The notes: a model not told the origin generated them from the sequence alone. Counted from the first letter of the stretch, positions 11,837 to 21,419 are shown. The stretch: DNA of 64,000 bases from Gallibacterium salpingitidis (GCF_001678495.1 NZ_JTJL01000030.1:1-64000), one strand, 5' to 3'. A program made the numbers and translations.

Positions 11837-12186
11837 GATCATTTCCTTTTATCTATGATTAACTAAACACAAAACGGCTTTAACGTTAGCATAAGAAATT
11901 CGAATTTAATATAGGAAATACAGATTTTTTCCACTGAGATCAAAAAAAGCATAGTTCACACTCCATTTAAAGTATTTCCTACTAATAACGTTTTTATTTT
12001 ACTTTGTATCAACTTACCAAAAATGCTATTCACTCTTGCTACAGGAGGAATTAACTCTCTTTTTTCTCTTTTATTTTACAAATAAAAATTATTATCAACT
12101 ATTATTGCAATTGAGAATTACTTCTATTATACTCCGCGCATTTTTTAATCATTACTAATAAATTTTTTACCTTAGGAGCTATCTCA
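11837..12186. other. Intergenic region upstream of the TonB receptor
   Basis: This 350-base AT-rich gap separates the divergent eda and the receptor gene. It holds the receptor promoter with its Fur-like site near the right end and presumably the eda promoter on the left. No gene was found in it. Confidence 0.6.
12081..12133 (+). promoter_or_regulatory. Sigma-70 promoter with overlapping Fur-like site
   Basis: TTGCAA (12105-12110) and TATACT (12128-12133) are 17 bp apart, a near-ideal promoter. The -35 region is embedded in ATTATTATC/ATTATTGC hexamer-like repeats (12089-12118) that resemble Fur boxes. This fits iron repression of the receptor that follows. The Fur assignment is pattern-based. 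Confidence 0.6.
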
Positions 12187-14319
12187 ATGAAACATAAATT
12201 AACACTAATTTATCTTTCGCTTTTCGCCTCTATTCCGGTTGCTGCGCTTGCAGTAACTGAACAAACAGAAAAAGATCTGGATGAAATTACTGTCGCTACT
12301 GATGCTTTTGATTCCGGTTTACATCAAAACGGCTATCAAGTAACTGGAACCTCAATTATGTCAAAAGCTAATGTTCCTATTATTGATACGCCTACTACAG
12401 TAAACGTAGTTTCTAAACAATTATTACAAGATCGCCAACCAACCGAATTAATTGATGCCCTTTCCAGCGTCAGTGGCGTAAGCCAAGCCAACACATTAGG
12501 TGGTATTTTTGACTCGATCCAAAAACGTGGCTTTGGCGGCAATCGCGACAATTCAATTATGCGCAATGGCTTACAAGCTGGACCATCACACAATTTTGGA
12601 CCAACCACTGACACCGTTGAAGTGCTAAAAGGACCTGCATCTGTTTTATATGGTATTCAAGATCCCGGCGGAGTGATCAATGTCATTACCAAAAAACCGT
12701 TAAATCAACCACACTACACTTTAGGCACTACCGTTGGTACTCACAATATGTGGGGAACACAAGTGGATTTAACTGGCCCGCTAGGTAACGGCTTTGCTTA
12801 TCGTTTTATCTATGACAAAAACGAAAAAGATTACTGGCGCAATTTCGGTAACTTTAAAAACACCACTTATGCACCATCTATCTCTTGGGAAGATAAAGAC
12901 ACCAAAGTTTTGGTTGCTTATGAACATTTAGATTACAAACAACCTTTTGATCGTGGAACAAACCTATTAACGAAAACAGGAGAATTACCGGATATTCCAA
13001 TCACACGTCGTTTAGATGAACCTTATGATATTACCAGTGGTAAAACCGATAATTTCCAATTAAAAATCGAACGCCGTTTAAATGATCAATGGAAATTAAA
13101 TCTAGCTTATAGTTATGCGCGCGCAATTTATGATTACGATCAAGCACGAATCACCAAAATTGATACGACTACTCGTAAAGCAACTCGCAGTTTAGAAGCT
13201 ATCCGTAATGCTGACCAACGTGTACATACCGGTTCGATCAATGCTGTTGGTGAATTTGCTATTGGCGATATTGCTAACCGCGTTGTTGTAGGTGTTGACG
13301 CTAGTCGTAACTATCGCAATTTAGAACGTTATCCAAAAGCAACGGTTAACAGTACACTCAATATTGATCACCCTGTTTATACTAATCCGGCAATTGCTTT
13401 CACTCCGGCAAGCAATACTAATCAAACCAATAATGTCAAAACAGTAGGAGTTTATTTACAAGATACTGCTTATTTAACCGACAAATTGATCGTAACTGGT
13501 GGTATTCGCTATGAATATTTCGATCAACTTGCTGGGCGCGGTTTACCGTTTAAAGTAAATACCGATCAACATGATGGCAAATTGCTTTATCAATTAGGTT
13601 CTGTGTATAAATTCACACCTCACTGGACAAGCTATGCCAATTATGCAGAATCATTCCGTCCACAAATGAGTATCGCCGCTTCAGTTAATCCAAATCTAGC
13701 TCCTGAAGAAGGAAAATCATTTGAAGTAGGTACGAAATATGAAAACAACGCTTTAAGTGCCACCTTAGCACTCTTTAATATCGACAAAAAGAATGTTGGT
13801 GAAACAGTCGATAACGCGTTAGTGATTGTAGGTAAACAACGTTCACGTGGCGTGGAATTAGATATTGATGGCCAATTAACTGATAAATTAAGTATGTCAT
13901 TAAGCTACACCTATACTCGTGCCAAAACCGTTCATAATGACACCTATCCATTGGCTGAAAACCGTCAAATTTCCGGTGTACCAGAACATCAAGCGGCGCT
14001 GTTCTTAGGCTATGATATTGGTAAATTTAGCTTTGGTGATATCCGTATCGGCGGTGGTGCACGCTATCTTGGCAGTTGGTACGCTTATACTAGCGACTAT
14101 ACTAAGGCGTATAAAATTCCTGGTGCAGTTGTCGCTGATGCCTTTATCAATTACTCCACCAAAATTTCAGGTAAAAAGGTAAGTTTCCAACTTAACGGTA
14201 AAAACTTATTTAATAAAACCTATTATCCATCTACTGCTGGGGACGCAACGGATAATGTAATTCCAGTTGCTTTAGGCTATCAACGTGAAGTCTTCCTTAA
14301 TGCAAAAATTGAATTTTAA
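12187..14319 (+). CDS. TonB-dependent siderophore receptor
   Basis: This is a 710-residue outer-membrane receptor. The signal peptide ends near ALA at about residue 22. A TonB-box-like DEITVAT follows, then a plug domain (about residues 50-160: SVVSGVSQ-like region, [41 protein letters not shown]). A 22-strand barrel ends in the aromatic KIEF. The pattern fits the TonB-siderophore receptor family (FhuE/FpvA-like hydroxamate receptors), but the ligand cannot be named. AGGAG precedes the ATG. A Fur-like promoter precedes it, and a terminator-like hairpin and an ABC transporter gene follow. Confidence 0.9.
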   Translation: MKHKLTLIYLSLFASIPVAALAVTEQTEKDLDEITVATDAFDSGLHQNGYQVTGTSIMSKANVPIIDTPTTVNVVSKQLLQDRQPTELIDALSSVSGVSQANTLGGIFDSIQKRGFGGNRDNSIMRNGLQAGPSHNFGPTTDTVEVLKGPASVLYGIQDPGGVINVITKKPLNQPHYTLGTTVGTHNMWGTQVDLTGPLGNGFAYRFIYDKNEKDYWRNFGNFKNTTYAPSISWEDKDTKVLVAYEHLDYKQPFDRGTNLLTKTGELPDIPITRRLDEPYDITSGKTDNFQLKIERRLNDQWKLNLAYSYARAIYDYDQARITKIDTTTRKATRSLEAIRNADQRVHTGSINAVGEFAIGDIANRVVVGVDASRNYRNLERYPKATVNSTLNIDHPVYTNPAIAFTPASNTNQTNNVKTVGVYLQDTAYLTDKLIVTGGIRYEYFDQLAGRGLPFKVNTDQHDGKLLYQLGSVYKFTPHWTSYANYAESFRPQMSIAASVNPNLAPEEGKSFEVGTKYENNALSATLALFNIDKKNVGETVDNALVIVGKQRSRGVELDIDGQLTDKLSMSLSYTYTRAKTVHNDTYPLAENRQISGVPEHQAALFLGYDIGKFSFGDIRIGGGARYLGSWYAYTSDYTKAYKIPGAVVADAFINYSTKISGKKVSFQLNGKNLFNKTYYPSTAGDATDNVIPVALGYQREVFLNAKIEF

Positions 14320-14342
14320 TTCTGATTACACTTATTGTTCAT

Positions 14343-14364
14343 AAAGGGCAGATTTCTGCCCTTT
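14343..14364 (+). terminator. Hairpin after the receptor gene
   Basis: AAAGGGCAGA / TCTGCCCTTT (10-bp stem, 2-base loop) is followed by a short T run. It lies only 20 bases before the ABC transporter start, so it may attenuate rather than isolate that gene. Confidence 0.7.
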
Positions 14365-14383
14365 TCACGTTAGATAAATCATT

Positions 14384-16129
14384 ATGAATTGGCAAACCGA
14401 ACTAAATACCAGCGCTTTTTGGCTAATCTCTTCACTCTTTTGGGTTTCTCTTAGCCTAGTTATTACAGCCAAATTATTAAGTTATACCCATTTCGGTAAA
14501 CAGTTTTGGCTGATTACCAAACCTTGCATTACGCAAAGCAATCGTTACAAGATGCTTTTCCTTATTATTATCTTAATTAGCTTTATTTTGTTAGAGGTGC
14601 GGATCAGCGTTCTTAATACCTTCTTTTATAATGGCTTATATAGTTCGTTGCAAAATCGTGATGCACATGCCTTTTGGTTCTTCGCCACCATCAACGCACT
14701 ATTAGTTGGTGTCAATATTATTCGTTCCATTATTAATGATTTAATGCGCCAAGTGTTTGAAATTCGCTGGTTAGAACAATTAAATGCAGTTATGCTTGAT
14801 CGCTGGTTAGCTAATAAAAATTACTATCGCCTTAAATATGAAAGAGATCTGCCCGATAATATTGATCAACGGATCGAACAAGATGCCAGAGAATTTATTA
14901 CTACCACTGTCGATATGATTCGCGGTGTTATTAATTCCGTTATTTCTATTATTGAATTTACTTTAATTCTTTGGGGGTTATCCGGCTTACTTTCACTATT
15001 TGGCTTAGAAATTCCTAAAGGTGTGGTCTTTTTTATCTACATTTTTATTATTACCGCTACTGCCCTTTCTGTCTGGATCGGTCACCCACTAATCAAACTC
15101 AATTTTAATAAAGAAAAACTCAATGGTAACTACCGTTATTCCCTGATTCGTGTGCGTGATAATGCGGAGAGTATTGCGTTTTATCATGGCGAACAACAAG
15201 AACACACTTTTTTAAAACAGAAATTTAATGCCATTATCAAAAACCGCTGGCAAATTGTGTTAAAAATGTTGGGATTAGACGGTTTTAATACTGGGATTTC
15301 GGAAGTGGCAAAACTATTACCGCTAATGTTGCAAGCGCCACGTTTTTTTGCTGGGCAATTAACTTTAGGTGATATGCATCAAACAGTGCAATCCTTTAAT
15401 CGCCTAATGCGCGCACTATCTTTTTTCCGCCTATTCTATGAGCAATTTACCCAATATCAGGCGCGTTTAAATCGTCTAGCTGGTTTCTTTAACAAATTAG
15501 ATTATTTGGATAATCAACCGTTGTCGCAACAGATCAATCACACACCGCAAGTAAAACTTAGTGAATTCTCGATTAAAGATCAGCGCGGTAATACATTATT
15601 ATCTAATATCAATTTACAACTTAGCGCTGGCGAATCACTATTAATTCAAGGTCCATCTGGCAGCGGAAAAACCAGCTTATTAAAAGCTATCGCAGGAATT
15701 TATGCTTTTGAAACTAGCGGCTATTTAGAAACACCAAAACATTTCTTATTTTTGCCGCAACGCCCTTATATGCCACAAGGAACGCTGTATCAAGCTATTT
15801 GTTATCCCAATATTGAAGCGACTATTGAACAGGTCTGTCGTGCAATGAAAGTGTGTAAATTAGAAAAATACCTTTCCCATTTACAGCAAGAATTAGATTG
15901 GCAAACCATTCTATCGCCAGGTGAATTGCAGCGTGTAGCGTTTATTCGTATTTTACTTACTAAACCTGAAGCGATTTTCCTTGATGAAACCACTTCAGCG
16001 CTCGATGAACCAACAGAACAATGGTTATATCAATTAATAAAAACTAAGTTGCCTAATACGATTATGATTAGTATTGGCCACCGCACTACTTTGCAGCAAT
16101 TTCATCAACAGGTATTAAAGTTGATATAA
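14384..16129 (+). CDS. YddA/SbmA-like ABC transporter, fused membrane and ATPase domains
   Basis: This 581-residue half-transporter has an N-terminal SbmA/BacA-like (ABC_membrane_2) domain with about six membrane helices in residues 10-340 and a C-terminal ATPase. Walker A is GPSGSGKT (423-430), the signature is a variant LSPGE (510-514), Walker B is IFLDE (531-535), and the switch histidine is H566. The substrate is unknown. It follows a TonB receptor gene, an arrangement reminiscent of E. coli yddA-yddB, which suggests that the two act on the same ligand. It could also be a peptide or metabolite exporter. The ribosome site is weak and a hairpin precedes it. Confidence 0.85.
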   Translation: MNWQTELNTSAFWLISSLFWVSLSLVITAKLLSYTHFGKQFWLITKPCITQSNRYKMLFLIIILISFILLEVRISVLNTFFYNGLYSSLQNRDAHAFWFFATINALLVGVNIIRSIINDLMRQVFEIRWLEQLNAVMLDRWLANKNYYRLKYERDLPDNIDQRIEQDAREFITTTVDMIRGVINSVISIIEFTLILWGLSGLLSLFGLEIPKGVVFFIYIFIITATALSVWIGHPLIKLNFNKEKLNGNYRYSLIRVRDNAESIAFYHGEQQEHTFLKQKFNAIIKNRWQIVLKMLGLDGFNTGISEVAKLLPLMLQAPRFFAGQLTLGDMHQTVQSFNRLMRALSFFRLFYEQFTQYQARLNRLAGFFNKLDYLDNQPLSQQINHTPQVKLSEFSIKDQRGNTLLSNINLQLSAGESLLIQGPSGSGKTSLLKAIAGIYAFETSGYLETPKHFLFLPQRPYMPQGTLYQAICYPNIEATIEQVCRAMKVCKLEKYLSHLQQELDWQTILSPGELQRVAFIRILLTKPEAIFLDETTSALDEPTEQWLYQLIKTKLPNTIMISIGHRTTLQQFHQQVLKLI

Positions 16130-16158
16130 AAAATGTCGGGGAGTACCCGACATTTTTT
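16128..16158. terminator. Bidirectional terminator, ABC transporter / fimbrial operon
   Basis: A 13-bp stem AAAAAATGTCGGG / CCCGACATTTTTT with loop GAGTA lies between the convergent ABC transporter and fimbrial adhesin genes. A and T runs at both ends make it work in both directions. Confidence 0.9.
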
Positions 16159-16172
16159 ATACAGAACAACCA

Positions 16173-17249
16173 CTAATTATAATATAAATTATAAAAAAGT
16201 TTTGCTTTTACAGTACCTGCAGTAAGTTCTTCCTTGTTATTCTTTATATAATAGGCTGTGTACCTTTTATTTATCATTCCAGAATTGAGAATGTTGCCAT
16301 TAAATAAAGTAATATTACTATCACTAGGATTCGCAAATGGTAATGATGGAAGTTGACCATATTTTAATATCTTTCCATCGTCATTCTCTATTTGAATTCC
16401 TACTCCTTTAGCTGCTCCATTTCCAGATTCAGTGGTTAAGATCTCAGTAGAATTTGTTGGATTTAATGCATCTGAAACCCCAATATAAGCGTGTTTGACC
16501 TGTGCTCCAAGACAATTTAACGAAATAGTAAAATCATTACCTTTAACCTTCCCTTCTTGATTCAAAGTAGATAAATTAACAGGATTTAACAATACCTGCT
16601 GAACCCGACTCTTTTCATCTAAAATACAGGTTCGGTCAAAAGTGACAGTGGCATCATTTTGCGACTTTACAGTAAAAATATTAAATTGCCTTTGCTTCTG
16701 CCGCTCATCCCGATAACCTTCATCATTCGATAATCTTTTAGCACATAACATTGTCATTACTATCAGAGGAGTATCTTTCGGTATAGTTATAGACTCTGCT
16801 GTATATAAAAACTCTGGCCTCAACGTAAATTCCAGTTTTAAGTCAATATTTTCATTTTTGCTTGCTTTTATATACTGATATGCCTCATACCCATTTACAT
16901 TTTGTCCTTTTACAGTAAATATATGACTAAAATAATTCGCAAGAGCCCCCGTTAGGCTTTCATGAAACTTAGGCTCTATCCAATAATAATCTTCTTCTTT
17001 TGTACCACAGTAATCACTATTAATAGTTATTCTCTTTGTATAAGTTATTCTTTTATTTTGTGTCCCTACAGAAGCTAATGCAAAATCTTCAAATTTTCTT
17101 ACATTGTTAACTGTACCTGGAGGTATTGTTATATCAATATTACCAACTGTTTCACACATGTATGGTGCACACGGTTTCAATTCAGCTTTGATTGGCATAG
17201 AGATAATAAATAAAATTAGTGCTCCAATATAATATAATTTATTTTTCAT
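16173..17249 (-). CDS. F17-type fimbrial tip adhesin
   Basis: This is the last gene of the fimbrial operon, where F17-like clusters encode the two-domain tip adhesin (F17G/GafD-like). The 358-residue product has a signal peptide (cleavage near IKA/E). The N-terminal domain, about residues 23-205 with several cysteines, I do not recognise. The C-terminal pilin domain (about 206-358) carries the two-cysteine pattern RTCILDE...SLNCLG and YIGVSDALNPTNS, resembling the F17G pilin domain. The receptor specificity of the N-terminal domain is unknown. GAGG lies before the ATG, and the usher stop is 12 bases upstream. Confidence 0.8.
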   Translation of the reverse strand: MKNKLYYIGALILFIISMPIKAELKPCAPYMCETVGNIDITIPPGTVNNVRKFEDFALASVGTQNKRITYTKRITINSDYCGTKEEDYYWIEPKFHESLTGALANYFSHIFTVKGQNVNGYEAYQYIKASKNENIDLKLEFTLRPEFLYTAESITIPKDTPLIVMTMLCAKRLSNDEGYRDERQKQRQFNIFTVKSQNDATVTFDRTCILDEKSRVQQVLLNPVNLSTLNQEGKVKGNDFTISLNCLGAQVKHAYIGVSDALNPTNSTEILTTESGNGAAKGVGIQIENDDGKILKYGQLPSLPFANPSDSNITLFNGNILNSGMINKRYTAYYIKNNKEELTAGTVKAKLFYNLYYN

Positions 17250-17261
17250 TCTAACCTCTTA

Positions 17262-19766
17262 CTAAAATCTACACTGCACTGGCACAATTAACGGCTGTCC
17301 ATTATCTTCTGTTTCCGGAATCTGGTAATCTGCCTGACATTGCTTATCGCCCCAACTGATATGCAATTGTCCATTTTTAGCGATACCTCTGGTATAAATC
17401 TTACCGCCTTGTGCTACTACCCCAATTGATTGATTGTTTTGATCAAATACTTCTGTACCTAATGGCGGTAAAGTCTCTGTACCAGTAATTTCAAAGAACA
17501 CCACTGAACCTACTGTAGTGGCAAAATCAACAAAAATCGCCTGATTAGCTCTTGGAATCACTTGTTGTTCCGTTGCCGATAATTCCACTGAATCTGGAAG
17601 ATTATTACTATCTAAGCCAACGTAATTCACACTATAAGGTTCGATATAAGGCACAATCCCATTACCAAAATAGTCAATCTCATTACCGATCGAACCATTG
17701 ATTAAAGCGCCCTTGGCTCCTTCTGCATGAATAATCGCGAAACTATCGCCTAAATCATTAGATAATGTAATTCCTTTAGGGTGTGCGACTACTGCACCAG
17801 ACATACCTAATGACATTTGTTGATTACTTTGATTATCACGGCTCCAAGAAGCATTAACACGCGCTAACGAACCAGAATAACTATTACTAAATGAGATATT
17901 GCTGCCGCCATTTTGCTGCTTACTCGCTGACACACTATAGCTATAACGGCGTTGTTCACCTAACGAACCAGAAATAGAGGTATAACCGGAATAACCGCCA
18001 TTTTTGTTATAGTTCAAGCTTTGTGAAATATATGCCGAACTGATATCGTCACCCAATGGCAGCGACAGGCTGAGATAAATACGGCGATCATCTTCACCAA
18101 AACTGTTCTTCGATTGCGAAAAAGAGAGACTATAACTTAAACGCTTATAACTATTACTATAACCAATTTGGTACTCATTTTGTTTTTCATCTGTTCCCCA
18201 ATAGGCATAAGTGCTCCCCGTCAAATACAATGAACCCCAGTCCTCTTTTAGATTTTGATTAATCGACACTTGGAACTGATTTTTCGGACGATAATTATTA
18301 ATTGGCAGACTGATCTCTTTCTCATCAATAAAATCACGATAATTCGCTAACATAACATCTTGCAAACTATAGTAATCGCGTGAAAGATAGCGATAAGCAG
18401 CTAAAGTAACATTAGTATCCGTTGGCTCTACACGAGTGTTATAGCTAGCGTACAAACTATAACCTTTATATTTTTGTTCAGCCGCAGTGAATTTCGCATT
18501 AGAAAAAGTCGCATTTGCCATAAATGCACCAATTGGCGTATTAAAGGAAAAACCAACTAATTCCGCATGATAATCTTTAGCAAAAGTGCCACCCAAGTTA
18601 AAGGTAATATTGTTGGTTAAACCATATTGCCAGGTCGCTTGCGCTACATTGGCATCAAACACCTCATTGGCATAACGATAACGCCCACCAGCAATTTGGT
18701 AACGGCTATATCCCGGACGAATTAATTGCGCAGCAGCAGTATAAGGAATAGTGAGAGAACGTTTTTCACCATTGGCTTCTAATATTTCAACTTGTAGATC
18801 ACCGCCATATCCTGTTGGATAAAGGTCATCAATTTCAAATGGCCCCGCTGGTACAGTCACTTCACGCAATAAATTACCATTTTGTCGAATGCTCACTTTA
18901 GCATTACTATTCGCTACGCCACGAATAATTGGTGCATAACCGCGCAATGAACTCGCCAACATTCGATCGTCCGAAGCTAATTGCATGCCACGAATGGCAA
19001 TACTATCCATTAATGAACCCCTGGTATAAAAATCACCAATGGTAAATTGACCACGCAAAGCTGCGACATCATGTTGAGCATAGGTTGAGATACTTTGATA
19101 AGGTAATCGTTGCTGTTGATCCCAACTTTGTGAACCACGATGACGAAATGCCCAGCCGAATAAATTTATCCCTGCTTCAATTCCTAAATAAGTTTGTTTA
19201 GAGTCAAAATCTGCATATTGTGAGCGATAATAGGAAGCATCATAACGAACAAATGCTACTGGTACGCCGTCTTGCCATTGTGCTGGTGAAATATAACCAC
19301 GCGGGCGCTGAGTAATAAAAGCCTGTGGTAAATCAACATCTAAACGCAACTCCGACATATCAAAATTCACTTTGGCGGCTGGAACTTGTGCGGCAAAAAA
19401 TTGACATGTTGCCTGTTCAGCCGTATCCGATCCAGTGAAAGCTTCATCTTTTAAATCTAATACTGCTAATAAATCCTCATTAGCACATAACCCTGTATTA
19501 TTTTTATTAGGGATTTCAGCAAATTGTAGATTAATGCGTCCACGTAATTGATTATTAAGATAGACATCAGCAACATAATTCCCTGCCGGAATTGGATTAC
19601 CATAACTAAAGCGGCTAATATCAATCGCTTCTTTATCTTTACCACCAAGTAAAAAACCGGCATCGAATTCAGCATACTCTTCCGCATAGGCCATATTGGG
19701 GATTAAACTGCCCAACAAGGCTAAATAGATCGTATTAAAAGTAAATTTATGCAACTGCTTTCTCAT
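17262..19766 (-). CDS. Fimbrial outer-membrane usher (PapC/F17C family)
   Basis: The usher forms the outer-membrane pore through which chaperone-subunit complexes are polymerised and secreted. The 834-residue protein has a signal peptide ending in AYA. An N-terminal periplasmic domain follows (FDAGFLLGGKDKEAIDISRFSYGNPIPAGNY, residues about 33-65), then the 24-strand barrel with its plug insertion (RGYAPIIRGVANSNAKVSIRQNG). The C-terminal domains end in CQADYQIPETEDNGQPLIVPVQCRF, with the conserved cysteine pair. AAGGTGAG precedes the start. Length and domain order are normal. Confidence 0.95.
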   Translation of the reverse strand: MRKQLHKFTFNTIYLALLGSLIPNMAYAEEYAEFDAGFLLGGKDKEAIDISRFSYGNPIPAGNYVADVYLNNQLRGRINLQFAEIPNKNNTGLCANEDLLAVLDLKDEAFTGSDTAEQATCQFFAAQVPAAKVNFDMSELRLDVDLPQAFITQRPRGYISPAQWQDGVPVAFVRYDASYYRSQYADFDSKQTYLGIEAGINLFGWAFRHRGSQSWDQQQRLPYQSISTYAQHDVAALRGQFTIGDFYTRGSLMDSIAIRGMQLASDDRMLASSLRGYAPIIRGVANSNAKVSIRQNGNLLREVTVPAGPFEIDDLYPTGYGGDLQVEILEANGEKRSLTIPYTAAAQLIRPGYSRYQIAGGRYRYANEVFDANVAQATWQYGLTNNITFNLGGTFAKDYHAELVGFSFNTPIGAFMANATFSNAKFTAAEQKYKGYSLYASYNTRVEPTDTNVTLAAYRYLSRDYYSLQDVMLANYRDFIDEKEISLPINNYRPKNQFQVSINQNLKEDWGSLYLTGSTYAYWGTDEKQNEYQIGYSNSYKRLSYSLSFSQSKNSFGEDDRRIYLSLSLPLGDDISSAYISQSLNYNKNGGYSGYTSISGSLGEQRRYSYSVSASKQQNGGSNISFSNSYSGSLARVNASWSRDNQSNQQMSLGMSGAVVAHPKGITLSNDLGDSFAIIHAEGAKGALINGSIGNEIDYFGNGIVPYIEPYSVNYVGLDSNNLPDSVELSATEQQVIPRANQAIFVDFATTVGSVVFFEITGTETLPPLGTEVFDQNNQSIGVVAQGGKIYTRGIAKNGQLHISWGDKQCQADYQIPETEDNGQPLIVPVQCRF

Positions 19767-19787
19767 TATTTCTCACCTTAAATCTAA

Positions 19788-20489
19788 TTAATGCAATGGT
19801 GTCGTTCCTGTTGAATCCGCACCATAGTCATTAATCGTAGTCCAATTAACACTGCCTGAACCCGCGGATACTGGAGAAGCTAAATTGAAAGTCACTTGTG
19901 AAAAAGGCGCCACCATATCAGCATCTTTAACTTTTATAAGATGTTTTCCTTGAGCCACACTGACATCACTATAAGTAATGAAATAAGGAGTTGGATTATT
20001 AGCAATTAGCTGTTTGCCTTGTACTCTCCATTCCACTTGTTTAAAAGCCTCCGCTTGTGATATTTTTAAATCTACTGGACGGAAAAACAGTTTAATCCGG
20101 CTACGGATTGCAATTTGTAGATAATTCTTAGATTTATCTTTTGGGTTTGGTGGAATATCCAATACATTTAGATAGAAAATAGATTCACGATCAGTTGGTA
20201 ACGGTTCACCAGTATAGGTTAAACGCAATGTCTGCCCTTTATTAGCATCAACTCGAGAAATTGGCGGCGTAATTACAAAAGGGGTTTTTATCTGTTCCGG
20301 CGCTGCATTAGGATCACCATTATCAATCCACGCTTGCACCAACGCCGGTTGATCGCCAACATTAGTAAGTTGCACACTGACATTTTTCTGATTCGCTGGA
20401 TAGATAACTCTTGTACCCGTAATCACAATATTGGCATAACTAGTAGAAACCCATAAACCACAGGCAATCAATAATAGTTTTTTTAACAT
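19788..20489 (-). CDS. Periplasmic fimbrial chaperone (PapD/F17D family)
   Basis: This is a 233-residue two-domain immunoglobulin-like chaperone that donates its G1 strand to fimbrial subunits in the periplasm and hands them to the usher. The signal peptide ends in SYA. Family motifs are TRVIYPANQKNVSVQLTN, the TPFVITPPISRVDANKGQTLR stretch and ESIFYLNVLDIPP, including the active-site arginine and the IAIRSRIKLFFRP segment with the lysine. It lies between the major subunit and usher genes, with an attenuator hairpin upstream. Confidence 0.95.
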   Translation of the reverse strand: MLKKLLLIACGLWVSTSYANIVITGTRVIYPANQKNVSVQLTNVGDQPALVQAWIDNGDPNAAPEQIKTPFVITPPISRVDANKGQTLRLTYTGEPLPTDRESIFYLNVLDIPPNPKDKSKNYLQIAIRSRIKLFFRPVDLKISQAEAFKQVEWRVQGKQLIANNPTPYFITYSDVSVAQGKHLIKVKDADMVAPFSQVTFNLASPVSAGSGSVNWTTINDYGADSTGTTPLH

Positions 20490-20516
20490 ACAGAAACCTT
20501 AGCTAAACAGAGAAAT

Positions 20517-20536
20517 AGGGCAGTAAAAACTGCCCT
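20517..20536 (-). terminator. Attenuator hairpin between fimbrial subunit and chaperone genes
   Basis: AGGGCAGT / ACTGCCCT with loop AAAA sits in the 69-base gap after the major subunit gene. The lack of a strong T run suggests partial termination or 3'-end protection, which would give more subunit than assembly proteins. Confidence 0.6.
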
Positions 20537-20558
20537 TTAATACAGAATAAAAAATAGA

Positions 20559-21152
20559 TTATTTATACGCTAAGGTATATTTGACTTTTGCTAATACATC
20601 TCCAGCTTCTGCAGCACCTGTTGCATAATAACGGGCACCGTAAGTCAATTTTGCTTTTCCTTTAGGATTTGGTGTAGTTCCATCACTTTCGATAGTTACG
20701 TAATTTGCGTCAGCATCGTTATTACTATTTGTAATAACATTAATTGGTTGTGCATTTTTATCTGTTAATTCAATCACAACATATTTTGCTCCACTAGCAT
20801 TTAGATTTTTTAATCTACCATTCGCATCTACATACTGATTAGTATTTTCGAAATGAGCTAACACTTTGCTAGAACCTTCTCCAGACGTCCATTCACATCC
20901 AGTAATCTCTAAATCAAAAGATTTATAACCTGCTGTTTTTCCAGCTTCATTTAAAGCTGATGTTGGTACTGTAACTAAAGAAACTTCACGTACACCTGTT
21001 TTATCTTCTGTTATAACACAGGTATTGCTTACTACTTTTCCTGTAAAATGCACTTCACCTTGTCCAGTGCTAGCTGGAGCTGCAGCCAAAGTACCTTGTG
21101 CCGCCATACCCAATCCAGCAGCAATTAATGTTGTTAAAACTAATTTCTTCAT
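20559..21152 (-). CDS. Major fimbrial subunit, F17-A/FlfA-like
   Basis: This is a 197-residue pilin with a signal peptide cleaved after TLA. It has an N-terminal donor strand region (GQGEVHFTGKVVSNTC) and the single disulfide C45-C90 typical of chaperone-usher pilins. The C-terminal pattern ends in LAKVKYTLAYK, where the penultimate tyrosine is the usual chaperone recognition feature. It resembles F17-A and Gallibacterium FlfA subunits; the latter is from memory. AAAGGAAA precedes the ATG. Its promoter carries a 12-C tract, so its expression is probably phase variable. It is the first gene of the subunit-chaperone-usher-adhesin operon. Confidence 0.93.
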   Translation of the reverse strand: MKKLVLTTLIAAGLGMAAQGTLAAAPASTGQGEVHFTGKVVSNTCVITEDKTGVREVSLVTVPTSALNEAGKTAGYKSFDLEITGCEWTSGEGSSKVLAHFENTNQYVDANGRLKNLNASGAKYVVIELTDKNAQPINVITNSNNDADANYVTIESDGTTPNPKGKAKLTYGARYYATGAAEAGDVLAKVKYTLAYK

Positions 21153-21188
21153 TTGTAAATTTCCTTTAGTAAGTTAATCGGGGCGCAA

Positions 21189-21219
21189 AGTATATAAAAT
21201 TTCCGGGGGGGGGGGGCAA
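21189..21219 (-). promoter_or_regulatory. Fimbrial promoter containing the homopolymer
   Basis: Read on the minus strand, TTGCCC (21219-21214) leads through the C tract to overlapping -10 candidates: TATATA (spacer 17) and TATACT (spacer 19). Any gain or loss of C changes this spacing, and also the distance to the upstream CRP site. The 5' leader would be about 30 bases. Confidence 0.6.
21205..21216. repeat. Run of 12 G (12 C on the coding strand)
   Basis: A mononucleotide tract of 12 G lies 53 bases upstream of the fimbrial subunit start, between the candidate -10 and the upstream activator site. Tracts of this length slip readily in replication. Confidence 0.95.
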
Positions 21220-21239
21220 GCTTATTTCAACGAAAAATT

Positions 21240-21255
21240 TGTGATATTTCTCACA
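21240..21255. promoter_or_regulatory. Perfect CRP half-site pair upstream of fimbrial promoter
   Basis: TGTGATATTTCTCACA matches TGTGA-N6-TCACA exactly. Its centre is about 64-66 bases upstream of the predicted transcription start, close to the class I activator position (-61.5). The C tract lies between this site and the -10. Confidence 0.75.
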
Positions 21256-21272
21256 ATAATTTAATAAAATCT

Positions 21273-21317
21273 CTTATAAATACACATATATACTTATAAA
21301 TCAGATGTTTATAAGTA
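21273..21317. repeat. CTTATAAA repeat cluster upstream of the fimbrial promoter
   Basis: CTTATAAAT occurs at 21273-21281 and 21293-21301, exactly 20 bp apart. A reverse copy follows, so that TACTTATAAA / TTTATAAGTA form a perfect 10-bp inverted repeat (21291-21317). This is a candidate operator array or a small hairpin. Confidence 0.45.
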
Positions 21318-21359
21318 TTAAAATAACCTTGCATTACTAATAAATTACTTACTAAAGAA

Positions 21360-21394
21360 AAACCGCCTAATAATGCAATATTATTAGGCGGTTT
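21360..21394 (-). terminator. Intrinsic terminator of asnA
   Basis: AAACCGCCTAATAAT / ATTATTAGGCGGTTT is a 15-bp stem. On the minus strand it is followed by a T run. It lies 26 bases past the asnA stop. Confidence 0.88.
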
Positions 21395-21419
21395 AACTGA
21401 TAAATTTAATCAAAATGAG

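Noticed and set aside
12336-12614. Minus-strand open frame inside the siderophore receptor gene.
   Set aside because: It is a shadow of the receptor frame, with no ribosome site and no recognisable domain.
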